Positions 9,379 through 18,551 are shown, counted from the stretch's first letter. The stretch is 64,000 nucleotides of DNA from Terriglobales bacterium (GCA_015655585.1 JAATEV010000024.1:1-64000); one strand, 5' to 3'. The notes: generated by a model from the letters alone, not told the origin. Program-made: numbers and translations.

Positions 9379-10788
9379 TTAGCGCAGCACGTAGGGGGTT
9401 GCCGGTGGCGGGAGCTCGTCGGGGATCTTGGTCGGTTCGAGAGGCACGGCTCCGGTGAGGCCGGTTCCGGTTACGTTGTAGGTGCTGAGGAGTGGGCCAG
9501 TGTAGCCGGTGACCTTGATGTTGCGGAGCACGGCGTTCTTGATGTTGCCGAGCGAGATGCCTTTGCCGCAGGTTCCGGTTACGTCGGTGAGGGAGAAGCC
9601 TTCGAGCGGCTTCTTCGGGTGGATGTCTTTGCCGTCGACGAGGACGGGCACATCGTGGACGCGGATGTTGCTGAAGTGGAAGTTGCGGATGGTGGGGATG
9701 CCTGCGTCGCCGAGGACCATGTACTCGTCGGCGCGGCCACTGTTGAGGATGTTGAAGCGAAGGAAGCCCTGCTGCGCGTTGGAGACTTCGAGGTCGTTCA
9801 TGTAGATGTCCTCGATGAAGGCACCACGGCCGGGGCGGCTCTTGATGTAGATGGCGAAGGTCTTTGCGCCAAGGCATTTGCAGTGCTCGACGTGGACGTT
9901 GCGGATGCCGCCGGAGGTCTCGCTGCCGATGCCGATGCAGGCCCAGACGGCGTCCTTGAAGGAGCAGTTGGAGATGTGGACGTCTTCGGTGGGGCGGGCG
10001 ATGGTGTTGCCTTCGGCTCCGCGGCCAGACTTCAGCGAGATGCAGTCATCGGTGGTGTCGAAGTCGCAGCCGTCGATGGTGACGTGTTTGCAGGAGTCTA
10101 CGTCGATGCCGTCGGCTCCGCTGCGGACGGTGACGTTCTTGAAGGAGATGTTCTCGCAGTAGACGGGATGGATGGACCACATACCGTAGTTTCTGGTGAA
10201 GCAGTTCTCGATGCGGATATTTTTGCAGTTGACCAGCTCGATGAGGGCGGGGAGGCGGTACTGCGTTTTGCGGTCTACGCGTCCGACGACGGCTTCGCTG
10301 CCGATGATTTTGCCGGGGCCGGTGATGCCGATGTTCTCGGCGTCCATGGCGTTGATGAAGCCGAGGTAGCCCTTGATCCAGTGGCCCTCCCAACGAACCA
10401 TCGTGAGGGGGTAGTCGGCCATGTCGGGCGAGCCGAGGAGGGTTGCGCCTTCTTCGATGCGGAGGATGGTGTTGGAGCGGATGGACAATGCGCCGGTCAG
10501 GTATTCCCCGGCGGGGACGATGACTTCGCCGCCGCCGAGTACGCTGCAACGGTCGAGGACCTGCTGGATGGCGGCGGTGTCCTTGGTCTTGCCGTCGCCT
10601 GTGGCGCCGAAGTCGCGGATGTTCAGGCTAACGGTGGGATGAGTCGGGGTCGCGGGAGTCGGCTTCGCGCTGTGCGCCGAGGTTTGGGCTTCGAGGCTCG
10701 CGGGAAGGGAGGTCATCAGAGGCAGAGTGAGCAGTCCCTGACCGGCTTTGGCCAGAAAGGTGCGGCGCGCAAAGTTTGTGTGGTTCAT
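9379..10788 (-). CDS. Glycoside hydrolase family 28 (polygalacturonase-like), Tat-exported
   Basis: GH28 enzymes hydrolyse alpha-1,4-galacturonosyl bonds in pectin. This 469-residue protein begins with a twin-arginine signal (FARRTFLAKAGQGLLTLPLM). The beta-helix starts at NIRDFGATGDGKTKDTAAIQ, the usual GH28 opening. Family active-site signatures are GADGIDVDSC, then FDTTDDCISLKSG near residue 248 with the catalytic aspartates, CIGIGSETSGG, and IYIKSRPGRG as the RIK-type substrate-binding segment. It lies between the esterase (48 bases upstream) and the DUF6298 gene. A Tat rather than a Sec signal is less usual for this family. Exact substrate (homogalacturonan or rhamnogalacturonan) is not decidable. 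Confidence 0.92.
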   Translation of the reverse strand: MNHTNFARRTFLAKAGQGLLTLPLMTSLPASLEAQTSAHSAKPTPATPTHPTVSLNIRDFGATGDGKTKDTAAIQQVLDRCSVLGGGEVIVPAGEYLTGALSIRSNTILRIEEGATLLGSPDMADYPLTMVRWEGHWIKGYLGFINAMDAENIGITGPGKIIGSEAVVGRVDRKTQYRLPALIELVNCKNIRIENCFTRNYGMWSIHPVYCENISFKNVTVRSGADGIDVDSCKHVTIDGCDFDTTDDCISLKSGRGAEGNTIARPTEDVHISNCSFKDAVWACIGIGSETSGGIRNVHVEHCKCLGAKTFAIYIKSRPGRGAFIEDIYMNDLEVSNAQQGFLRFNILNSGRADEYMVLGDAGIPTIRNFHFSNIRVHDVPVLVDGKDIHPKKPLEGFSLTDVTGTCGKGISLGNIKNAVLRNIKVTGYTGPLLSTYNVTGTGLTGAVPLEPTKIPDELPPPATPYVLR

Positions 10789-10836
10789 TTTGTTCCTTTC
10801 GTTGTGTGATCCGTTTGCGGCGTGTTTTGACGATAC

Positions 10837-11994
10837 CTAAAAGAGCAGTGGGGCGAAGTCGCGAAGATAGCGGCGCCACACGATCCAGGTGTGGGCCCCC
10901 TCGCTGGTTTGATAGCTGTGCTTGATTTTTGCGGCGGTGAGGAACTTCGATAGAGCTTCGTCGGCGGTCAGGAAGCCGTCGTCGCGGCCTACGGCGAGCC
11001 AGAGCAGATGCAGCTTCTGATTGACCTGCTGAGGATTGGCCGCGAGTGCGCCGAAGTCCCTGGTGAAGTCGGCGGGACGCACGGCGGCGCTGAAGCCGCC
11101 GACGTAGCTGAAGAGGTCGAGATGGTTGAGACCGATGGTGAGGGACTCGACACCGCCCATGGAGAGACCGGCGAGTGCGCGGTGGTCGCGATCCTTGTAG
11201 ACGGGGAAGCGGGCTTCGACGTAGGGGATGACGTCGCCGAGGAGGTCTTTGCCGAAGGCGGCGGCGATGCTGTCGAAGCTGCCGTCGAAGAGCTCGGTGC
11301 CGGGAGGCGCGCCGTAGCCGAAGGGCATGACGACGATGAAGGGCTTGATTTTCTTTTCGGCGAGGAGATTGTCGAGGATGTGGTTGACGTGCCCGAGTTT
11401 GGTCCAGGCGGATTCGTCAGCGTTTGCGCCGTGCAGGAGATAGAGCGTGGGATATTTTGTGCGGCCGCTGGCGTCGTAGCCGGGAGGCGTGTAGATCGTC
11501 ATGCGGCGAATCTCGTTGAGCGACTTCGATTCGTACCAGATGGTGTGGATCTGGCCGTGCGGCACACGGCGGGCATCGTAGAAGGCTGGCGTGTCGCCGT
11601 GAACTTCGAGCAGGCTCTGGATGGTTGCGGAGGTGGAGCCGGTCTTGAGGGCAGGGTTGCCGGGGTCGATGGTCTTTACGCCGTCGATGGTGAGGTTGTA
11701 GTTGTAGATCTCGGGCGGCAGGGGATCGGTGGTGACGCTCCAGACTCCGGCGGCGTCTCTGGTGAGTGGTTTGCTGCCTTGCATGAACTCGCCGGTGAGC
11801 GTGACCTCAGTTGCTTTCGGAGCGCGAAGGCGGAAGGTGACTCGCCGGTCGGGGCCGACCTCGGGAGATTTCAGGGGCCGTTCGGCAGGCGCTCTGAGCG
11901 CGGACGGAGCCGCAGGTTGCGAGACCTGGGCTCCGCCGCGTGAAGAGAGAGCTGCACAGAAGAGCAGCAGTGTTGTTTGCTTCGTCAATTGCAT
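10837..11994 (-). CDS. Secreted CE1-like esterase (enterochelin-esterase / feruloyl-esterase fold)
   Basis: A 385-residue alpha/beta-hydrolase with a cleavable signal peptide (MQLTKQTTLLLFCAALSSRG). Residues about 40-125 form an early-set/CBM48-like domain (RRVTFRLRAPKATEVTLTGE...), as found in Fes-type esterases. The hydrolase domain carries YLLHGANADESAW (oxyanion region), the nucleophile elbow ALAGLSMGG with Ser near residue 276, an acidic residue in AVGRDDGF and the terminal histidine in SEGAHTWIVWRRYLRDF. In a pectin locus it probably removes acetyl or feruloyl groups, which is inference. Its start is 3 bases after the TonB receptor stop, so the two are co-transcribed. Confidence 0.88.
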   Translation of the reverse strand: MQLTKQTTLLLFCAALSSRGGAQVSQPAAPSALRAPAERPLKSPEVGPDRRVTFRLRAPKATEVTLTGEFMQGSKPLTRDAAGVWSVTTDPLPPEIYNYNLTIDGVKTIDPGNPALKTGSTSATIQSLLEVHGDTPAFYDARRVPHGQIHTIWYESKSLNEIRRMTIYTPPGYDASGRTKYPTLYLLHGANADESAWTKLGHVNHILDNLLAEKKIKPFIVVMPFGYGAPPGTELFDGSFDSIAAAFGKDLLGDVIPYVEARFPVYKDRDHRALAGLSMGGVESLTIGLNHLDLFSYVGGFSAAVRPADFTRDFGALAANPQQVNQKLHLLWLAVGRDDGFLTADEALSKFLTAAKIKHSYQTSEGAHTWIVWRRYLRDFAPLLF

Positions 11995-11997
11995 CCC

Positions 11998-14900
11998 CTA
12001 GAACGTGAACTTGACTGCGCCCTGGAAGATTCGTGGATTGCTGCCGGAAGCAATCGCGGTGATCTTGCCGAAGGTGGAGGAGTTCAGCGCGAGGCTGCTG
12101 GGATTGGCGAAGTTGGGATGGTTGGGGACGTTGAATGCCTCAAGCCGTAGAACCATCGCAAACCGATCACGGAGCGGGAAGGTGCGGCTGAGGGACGCGT
12201 CGAGCTGGAAGTACTTGGGGCCCATGAAGGCATTGCGCCCAAGGTTTCCGTATGTGCCAATCGCATTCGTGGTGAAGGCGGAGGCGTTGATGTAGACGGA
12301 GCTGTTGTTGGCGTTCGCCTGGGTTGGCCGGGTGTAGGTATAGACCTTTGCACCACCGGCTATGTTGGGACGATCGTTGTTCACATCGGTGAGGGAGTTA
12401 TCCAGACCCGAGGTGACGTTGAACGGAGCGCCGCTGGTGATGCGAAGCAGAGGAGCGATCTGCCAGTGATTGATCACGTAGCCCTTCCAGCCGGTGAGGC
12501 CGAACTTGCTCTCGGCCACCAGCGAGCTGTTGACCATGTGACGGCGATCGAATCCGCAGTTCGCCATATCGGCGCGGATGTTATTGGGATTCTCGACGGC
12601 GGTGCTGTTGAAGGCACCGGGGTTGTCCTGGATGTCGAGGCAGTGCGACCAGGTGTAGTTGGCGAGGAAGACGAAGCTGGAGGTCATGCGGTGCTGGATG
12701 GTTGCCACCAGCGCGTTGTAGTGAGCAGTTGCGCCCGGAACCATGGTGACCGTACCGGCTCCGCCACCCAGATACTTGACGCCCTGAGTTGGATTCAGAG
12801 TGGACAGCAGGAAGCGGTTGGCCTGGTTGCCGGTGCTGGAGCAGGGGCTTCCGGCGGCTGGTGCGGTCACGATCGAGCCGCAGGAGCCGGGGCCGGAGGA
12901 GATGCCAGGGATGTAGACGGCCGGGTTCAGAGGGTATCCATAGGCCGAGTGGGTCGTCTTGTTGCCGATATAGTCGATCTGGAACTGCCATCCGCGGGGC
13001 AGCTCATGCTGCACGCTGGCGGTCCACTGCAGGACATAGGGAGAGAGGAACTTCTTGGGATAGACGATGTACTGGCTCTGGTTGCTGAAGGTGGTGGTGG
13101 AGGGCGGCGTGAACGGCTGCGGGAACGGATTGCCCGGTGTGGTGCCGCCGGCCCATGGGCTTGCGAAGCTCAACGGGCCACTGGAGGTTGCGCTGTTGGT
13201 GACCTGGGTGGAGAACGGTGGGTTCTGGCCGGTCTCCGAGGCGGCGAAGAAGTTGGTCTCGTCGTAGACCAGCGAGGTGCCGACGCGGAATACGGTCTTG
13301 CCGTCGCCGACGGGATCGTAGGTCATGCCGAAGCGAGGAGAGAACTGCGCGATGGAGTTCTCGGTGAAGTTCTTCCGCACGCCGGGGTCGCCGTAGAAGA
13401 AGGCTCCGGCAGGAGCATTCGGGAAGACGGTGCTGTGCTGGTTTCCGAGGAATGCAGCCATGTCGAAGGTCGAGCCGCGGCCGAAGTAGTCGGTCGGCGT
13501 GTACTCGGGCCCCCAGCGCAGACCGCCGGAGATCACGAACCTCGTGTTCACATGATAGGTGTCCTGTATGTAGAGGCTGGGGACAGGAGCGCGGAGAGCG
13601 TTCTGCTGGGCCTTGCTCTGGGCAAAGCTGGGCATTGCGCCGATGAGGAAGTCGAGGTTGGCATCGGCGCCGGTGCCGCCGGGGCTGGTGCCGCCGGGGC
13701 CCTTCTGGCTATAGATACCGGTGAAGTTGAAGGTTCCGTTGGAGGTGAAGGCGTTGTTGACGTTGAGCTGGGCACGGACAAACTCGCCGCCGAAGACGAG
13801 CTGATGCTTGCCGAAGACCACGTTGACGTCGTCGGCTACAGCGAAGGCGTTCACGTTGAACTCTCCGGCTGCGCAGGTGCTGCAATAGGTGGTGAACTTG
13901 CCGCCCTGCACACGCAGGCCGACCGGAACAGGCTGGTAGACGTTGACGCCGAGCGTGGTGGCATTGATGCCGTCCGCTGCCGCGCCGCGCGTATTGGTTC
14001 TGCGAGTCGCCGTCAGGTGTAGCGAGTTGACGATGCGCGAGCTGATTGTCCAGGTCTCGCCGATGGTGAGGGTCTGGGCACGCTCCGTGTTGCCGGGGTT
14101 CTGCGTGAGCAGAATATTGGTGGGCGAGAAGTACGCCGGGGTCTGGTAGCCGTCGATGAAGTAACGGCCATAGATGCTGTGCTTCGGCGTGAGCGTCGCG
14201 TCGATGCGGGTGATGAACTGATTCTCGGTCTGCTGGACCGGGATCGAGTAGAAGACGATGCCGCAGGGGTCGGCGGTGGCAGGAAGATACTTCTGCAGCG
14301 CGAGCGAGGGAGCGGAATAGGGGTAGAGGTTGGTATCGATTTTGTTGCCCGGCAGGATCGCGCCCGTCAGCGGATTCAGGAGCTGGATGTTCTGCTTGTT
14401 CGAGGTGCAGGTGGGGCCGTCAGTCACGGAGAAGTCGCCGAGCATGTTGGCCGCTGTGGGAACCTGCGCCTGGCTGGATGCGGAGCTGGCAGAAGAGTTC
14501 AGGCGCTGATATCCGGCGAAGAAGAACAGGCGATCACGAATGACTCTGCCGCCGAAGGTGCCGCCGAACTGGTTCTGGTGCAGTGTGTCCTTGGTCTGCG
14601 AAAAGAAGCTGGACGCGTTGATGAAGTTGTTGCGGATGAACTCGAAGGCGGTTCCATGCCACTCGTTCGAACCGGAGCGCGTTACGACGTTTACGAGACC
14701 GGCCGGGTGAAGACCGCTCTGCGCGCCGAGCGCCGTGGTCTCGACGCTGAACTGCGCTACGGCATCGGGGAAGGGGAAGGCAAAGCTGGTGTTGGACTCA
14801 TAGTCATTGTTGTCGCCGCCGTCGAGACGGTAGTCGGTCTGGTTGCCCTGGCCACCGGCGATCTGCGGAGAGACGGAGCTCCAGAAGCCCTTGTTTCCCT

Positions 14901-15519
14901 GCGTCAGCGCGTTGCCGGGAACGGATGCGCCGGAGAGGCCGATCAGCGAGGTGACCTGCCGACCGTTGAGCGGAAGCTCGGTCACGGTCTTCTGGTCGAT
15001 GGTCTGCTTGAAGGAGCTGTCCTCGGTCTGCAGGGCGATGCCGTTTGCCTGAACCTCGATCTGCTGGCTCTCTTCGCCGATGGTCAGCGATACGTTGATG
15101 CCGACGCTGCTTCCGACCTCCAGCACGATGCCCTGCTGGTTGTATCCCTGAAAGCCTGTAGCCTTCACGTTCAGGGTGTAGGTACCGATGTCGATATTGG
15201 GAAAGCTATAGAGTCCGCCGGGACCGCTGACGGCGGTGTGCTTCACCTGGGTCGCGTTCTGCGTGATCGTCACGGTGGCGTTTGGAACCACCGCACCGGT
15301 CTGGTCGGCGACCGAACCCTGAATGCTGCCGGTTCCGGCGATCTGGGCGTTGCCCGCCGGTACGAATAAAACGAGCGCCGCTAAGAAGAGCGCGGCAAAA
15401 CTCCCAAGCCGGGAACCCCAAAACCCGGAGAGCCCCCGTTTGCTCCCGATCCTGTTCCGGCTTTGATTATGCGTGAATGTTTCGTGCCTCTGGCTCAAAT
15501 CCATGTTTCTTACCTTCAA
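11998..15519 (-). CDS. TonB-dependent outer-membrane receptor with N-terminal carboxypeptidase-regulatory domain (Oar-like)
   Basis: A large outer-membrane transporter of the type that dominates acidobacterial genomes. After a signal peptide (LAALVLFVPAGNAQ) comes a CarboxypepD_reg domain (GSIQGSVADQTGAVVPNATVT), then a plug with LPLNGRQVTSLIGLS and YRLDGGDNNDYESNTSF, then a long beta-barrel ending in an aromatic C-terminus (FQGAVKFTF). Length is about 1,170 residues. The ORF track starts at a TTG at 15588 without a ribosome site; I prefer the TTG at 15519, preceded by AGGAGG at a 5-base distance, with the ATG at 15504 as alternative. It heads the operon with the esterase, GH28 and DUF6298 genes and presumably imports the released oligosaccharides. 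Confidence 0.93.
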   Translation of the reverse strand: MKVRNMDLSQRHETFTHNQSRNRIGSKRGLSGFWGSRLGSFAALFLAALVLFVPAGNAQIAGTGSIQGSVADQTGAVVPNATVTITQNATQVKHTAVSGPGGLYSFPNIDIGTYTLNVKATGFQGYNQQGIVLEVGSSVGINVSLTIGEESQQIEVQANGIALQTEDSSFKQTIDQKTVTELPLNGRQVTSLIGLSGASVPGNALTQGNKGFWSSVSPQIAGGQGNQTDYRLDGGDNNDYESNTSFAFPFPDAVAQFSVETTALGAQSGLHPAGLVNVVTRSGSNEWHGTAFEFIRNNFINASSFFSQTKDTLHQNQFGGTFGGRVIRDRLFFFAGYQRLNSSASSASSQAQVPTAANMLGDFSVTDGPTCTSNKQNIQLLNPLTGAILPGNKIDTNLYPYSAPSLALQKYLPATADPCGIVFYSIPVQQTENQFITRIDATLTPKHSIYGRYFIDGYQTPAYFSPTNILLTQNPGNTERAQTLTIGETWTISSRIVNSLHLTATRRTNTRGAAADGINATTLGVNVYQPVPVGLRVQGGKFTTYCSTCAAGEFNVNAFAVADDVNVVFGKHQLVFGGEFVRAQLNVNNAFTSNGTFNFTGIYSQKGPGGTSPGGTGADANLDFLIGAMPSFAQSKAQQNALRAPVPSLYIQDTYHVNTRFVISGGLRWGPEYTPTDYFGRGSTFDMAAFLGNQHSTVFPNAPAGAFFYGDPGVRKNFTENSIAQFSPRFGMTYDPVGDGKTVFRVGTSLVYDETNFFAASETGQNPPFSTQVTNSATSSGPLSFASPWAGGTTPGNPFPQPFTPPSTTTFSNQSQYIVYPKKFLSPYVLQWTASVQHELPRGWQFQIDYIGNKTTHSAYGYPLNPAVYIPGISSGPGSCGSIVTAPAAGSPCSSTGNQANRFLLSTLNPTQGVKYLGGGAGTVTMVPGATAHYNALVATIQHRMTSSFVFLANYTWSHCLDIQDNPGAFNSTAVENPNNIRADMANCGFDRRHMVNSSLVAESKFGLTGWKGYVINHWQIAPLLRITSGAPFNVTSGLDNSLTDVNNDRPNIAGGAKVYTYTRPTQANANNSSVYINASAFTTNAIGTYGNLGRNAFMGPKYFQLDASLSRTFPLRDRFAMVLRLEAFNVPNHPNFANPSSLALNSSTFGKITAIASGSNPRIFQGAVKFTF

Positions 15520-15625
15520 TGCGTCCTCCTGCAAAACCCCTGCTTGACGAATTTGAGAGGACAGACCACTCGATAGGTCCTCTTCCAATTGCCGAGGCAG
15601 GCATAATATGACTTACCAGCGGCAA

Positions 15626-15655
15626 ATGCTATGGTTCTGGTACAACCACTGTCAA
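15626..15655 (-). promoter_or_regulatory. Sigma-70-like promoter of the TonB-GH28 operon with a GntR-type operator in its spacer
   Basis: On the minus strand a TTGACA (15650-15655) is followed after 18 bases by TAGCAT (15626-15631). Between the two hexamers lies TGGTTGTACCA (15638-15648), a palindrome with arms TGGT/ACCA around 3 bases. This is the form of operator used by FadR-subfamily GntR regulators. Its place between the -35 and -10 fits repression. No regulator gene is in the window, so the regulator is unknown. Confidence 0.55.
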
Positions 15656-15887
15656 GCTAATTTCTGGGCATTTGGGTCGCAAGCGATGCATCGGAGGGGA
15701 GATTGACATATTTGGACAGACCAATTTATCGTGGTCATTCCAAAGAAATCTGTCCTGGCGCGGATTCATACTTGGCCTTCTTGTCAGACCAAATGCGATT
15801 ATCTTCTGGGAGAAGGGCTTTCCCGATCGAATGAACGGGGAGCAGGATTGCGTTCACGCCCTACCTATGGATGCATTTACGGTCTAT
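15656..15887. other. Intergenic region upstream of the TonB operon
   Basis: No gene is supportable here; the plus-strand ORF at 15672-15905 has no ribosome site or motif and overlaps the 3' end of the GGDEF-EAL gene. The octamer ACAGACCA occurs at about 15715 (in TTTGGACAGACCAATTT) and inside the TonB leader near 15564, and a close match TCAGACCA occurs at about 15784, so a further regulatory motif is possible. Confidence 0.35.
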
Positions 15888-18122
15888 CTATATAAGAGAT
15901 GCTGATGTTCCGGTACGCCGCATCCGGAAGGGGATTGGCAGCGTCGGCCAATTATGGAACTTCATCATCAGCTCGTTCAGGCTGACCGGCCGGCTGTAGA
16001 GATATCCCTGGGCGATGTTGCAGCCGAGGTCGATCAGGGCTGCTGCCTGCTCGGGCTCCTCCACGCCTTCGGCGGAGACCTTCATGCCGATGGTATGGGA
16101 CATGGAGATGACGAGTTGGACGATATCGGAGTTCACGGACCCCTTTTGCATGTTCTGAACAAATGATTGATCGATTTTGAGCGTGTCGATCGGATATTTG
16201 GCCAGATAGCTCAACGAAGAGTAGCCCGTTCCGAAGTCGTCGAAGGCGATCCGCACGCCCAGATCCCTGATCTTCTGAAAGAGCGTGCCGATCCGATCGG
16301 CATCCTTAATGAAGATGCTCTCCGTGATCTCCACCTGGAGAGTTCGGGGATCGATGCCGGTCTCATTGATGATGCTGGAGAGATCGGAGAAGAAGGAGGG
16401 TTCCTCCAACTGGCGGCTGGAGGCGTTGACGCTGAGAAGCAGGTGCTCGCCGAAGGCCTTCTGAATCTGCTGCATATCGATGCAGGCCTGCCGCGTCGCC
16501 CATGAGCCGATGGCGACGATGTGCCCGGTCTCTTCCGCCAGCGGAATAAATTTGGCTGGGCTGACGAGCCCCTGCCCCGGATGGTTCCACCGGAGCAAGG
16601 CCTCCACCCCGGTGATCGAGCGGTCGCGCATATCCACGAGCGGCTGGTAGTAGACCTCGAACTCTCGTTTTTCGAGCGCGGACCTGAACTCCAGCTTCAT
16701 CTGAAGAGCTGCCATGGAGTCCTCGTGCATCGAGGGATCGTAGACAAGGCAGCACGATCCTCCATTCCGCTTGGCGCAATACATCGCGGTGTCTGCGTTG
16801 CGAAGGATCTCTTCTGCCTCGCCGTACTCGGCGTTGATCCTGCAGATTCCGATGCTGGCCGAGACCGGCAGAAGCGTTTCGGCCAGGAGGACAGGCTCTT
16901 CGATGATGTCGAGGATGCGCCGCGCGATGCGAACCGCGTGCTCCATATCCTGCAGGTCCGACAGCAGGAAGGTAAATACGTCGCCTCCTATGCGGGCTGG
17001 CGTGTCATGCTTTCGCTTGTATCTCTCCAGACGCTGCGCCATCTCGACGAGCAGCAGGTCGCCCTGCCGGTGGCCGAGCATATCGTTGACCACCTTAAAG
17101 TTGTCGAGGTCAATGTAAAGAACGGCGGCGCAGGAGACCTTGCGATTCCGTACCTGGGTGAGCGCGTCCGATACGACATCCAGAAAATAGGGCCGATTCC
17201 GTAGTCCGGTGAGGCTGTCATGGAAGGCCATCTGATGCAGCTTGGCTTCTACCTTCTTGCGTTCGAGAATCTCCTCGACGAGCGCCTGGTTCTGCATCCG
17301 CATCGCTCTCTGTTCGCCGAGAGCTTCCAGCGCACGCCGCCGCTCATCGTTCAGTTGGGAGTCCTGCGCATGGGAGGAGATGTGCCGGTCCAGAACCGCG
17401 GCGGCGACCAGAAAGACGAAGACCGCGATGGAGAGAAGAAGAAAGCTGCCTGTATCGAAGGCGGAGGCAGAGACGGTGTAGCGTGAGACGGCGCGTGGCA
17501 CGGTGAGGATTTCGACAGGTGTGGAGGCGAGTCCCAGGCATTGGGCCGATACCAGTGCGATGCCTAAGAGGAAGGCTTCTCCCGGAACCTGCCATCTCTT
17601 GCCGGGCGTAGGGGAAGAGGGAGCGAGCGTGTTATAGAGCGACCAGAAGGCGATGGCGATAACTGGAAGTGCCAGCAGGACTGTCTGTGGGCTGGAGTAA
17701 GTCAACGCTGCGCCAGGCGAGAGCGCTTCTAAATTAAAGTAGAGTCCCAGAAGAAACGAGCTTCCGAAAAAGATACTTCCGGCTAGAGATGTTATTGTCC
17801 TGTGCAGCTTTCTGGACGTGAGCAATGCGATGAAGGAGGAGGCCGTTATGGATACAAGAAGCGACAAGGCCAGGTTGGGCCAATAAATTCTGAAAGTAAC
17901 ATCGTTCGGCAGGAAAGCTCTTATGCCTGTGACTTGTGTGACCCATGATCCTGTTCCGGTCGCAATGACGGCGAGACCGAACCAGGCCAGATTGCGGGCA
18001 GAGCCGATCCGCCGCACCATGTCGAGAAGCAGATACCAGGAGAGACTGGCCAGCAGTAGAGAAAGAGCGAGCAGGCAAAGGCTGTCGGTATTGTGCAGGG
18101 CCATCGCGACTCTCTCTGTCAT
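15888..18122 (-). CDS. Membrane-bound GGDEF-EAL protein with degenerate GGDEF motif; probable c-di-GMP phosphodiesterase
   Basis: A 744-residue protein. The N-terminal 240 residues hold about seven membrane segments resembling an MHYT-like sensor, followed by a short coiled linker (RRRALEALGEQRAMRMQNQALVEEILERKKVEAKLHQ). The GGDEF domain starts at HDSLTGLRNRPYF, but the active-site motif reads RIGGDVFTF instead of GGDEF, so cyclase activity is doubtful. The EAL domain looks complete: GVEALLRWNHP near residue 507, EITES, DDFGTGYSSLSYL and LKIDQSFV. The gene is divergent from flp, about 530 bases apart, which suggests c-di-GMP control of pilus-related surface behaviour; this is inference from position. 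Substrate hydrolysis is predicted from intact EAL motifs only. Confidence 0.9.
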   Translation of the reverse strand: MTERVAMALHNTDSLCLLALSLLLASLSWYLLLDMVRRIGSARNLAWFGLAVIATGTGSWVTQVTGIRAFLPNDVTFRIYWPNLALSLLVSITASSFIALLTSRKLHRTITSLAGSIFFGSSFLLGLYFNLEALSPGAALTYSSPQTVLLALPVIAIAFWSLYNTLAPSSPTPGKRWQVPGEAFLLGIALVSAQCLGLASTPVEILTVPRAVSRYTVSASAFDTGSFLLLSIAVFVFLVAAAVLDRHISSHAQDSQLNDERRRALEALGEQRAMRMQNQALVEEILERKKVEAKLHQMAFHDSLTGLRNRPYFLDVVSDALTQVRNRKVSCAAVLYIDLDNFKVVNDMLGHRQGDLLLVEMAQRLERYKRKHDTPARIGGDVFTFLLSDLQDMEHAVRIARRILDIIEEPVLLAETLLPVSASIGICRINAEYGEAEEILRNADTAMYCAKRNGGSCCLVYDPSMHEDSMAALQMKLEFRSALEKREFEVYYQPLVDMRDRSITGVEALLRWNHPGQGLVSPAKFIPLAEETGHIVAIGSWATRQACIDMQQIQKAFGEHLLLSVNASSRQLEEPSFFSDLSSIINETGIDPRTLQVEITESIFIKDADRIGTLFQKIRDLGVRIAFDDFGTGYSSLSYLAKYPIDTLKIDQSFVQNMQKGSVNSDIVQLVISMSHTIGMKVSAEGVEEPEQAAALIDLGCNIAQGYLYSRPVSLNELMMKFHNWPTLPIPFRMRRTGTSASLI

Positions 18123-18465
18123 GATGAATCTCTTTCGTCTGATTTCTCTTCTGGTTTGAAAGAATGTGCATCCGATCCATTGCTCAATAGCTGCCCGGTA
18201 AGTCAGTCCATATCTTTCGGGAGGATATCTATGTGATGCAGATTAGGATGGGGCGATTGTTTTCTCTATTTTGCTCTGCGGTTCAGAGTGAATCAATCCC
18301 ATGAAGTTATTAGGTTTTGCCTATCCTCGCAACCTGTAAGACTACAAAAATAGTCTCCAAGTACAGAGTGATATCACCTTAGATGTCATATTGCACATTT
18401 ATGTCGTCGTGCGTCGATTTGAGCCACGGTTCCGATGCTAGGCTTGCTTCACAAACAGGGAGTGA

Positions 18466-18551
18466 GATGTTCGAAGTTAGCGCGAAGGTCGGGGCTGGAA
18501 GTCTTTTACGCTAACAAGCTATCCATCGAACATCGGAGCAACAGGATGGAT
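18466..18551 (+). ncRNA. Candidate structured 5' leader upstream of flp
   Basis: Two nested perfect helices are visible: GATGTTCGA (18466-18474) with TCGAACATC (18526-18534), and inside it GTTAGCG (18476-18482) with CGCTAAC (18509-18515). A competing helix pairs ATCCATC (18521-18527) with GATGGAT (18545-18551) and overlaps the 3' arm of the outer helix by two bases. The palindrome GTCTTAAGAC follows near 18602. The element ends about 100 bases before the flp start. It could be a riboswitch-like leader or a DNA operator array; it does not fit the c-di-GMP GEMM consensus that I know. Confidence 0.4.
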
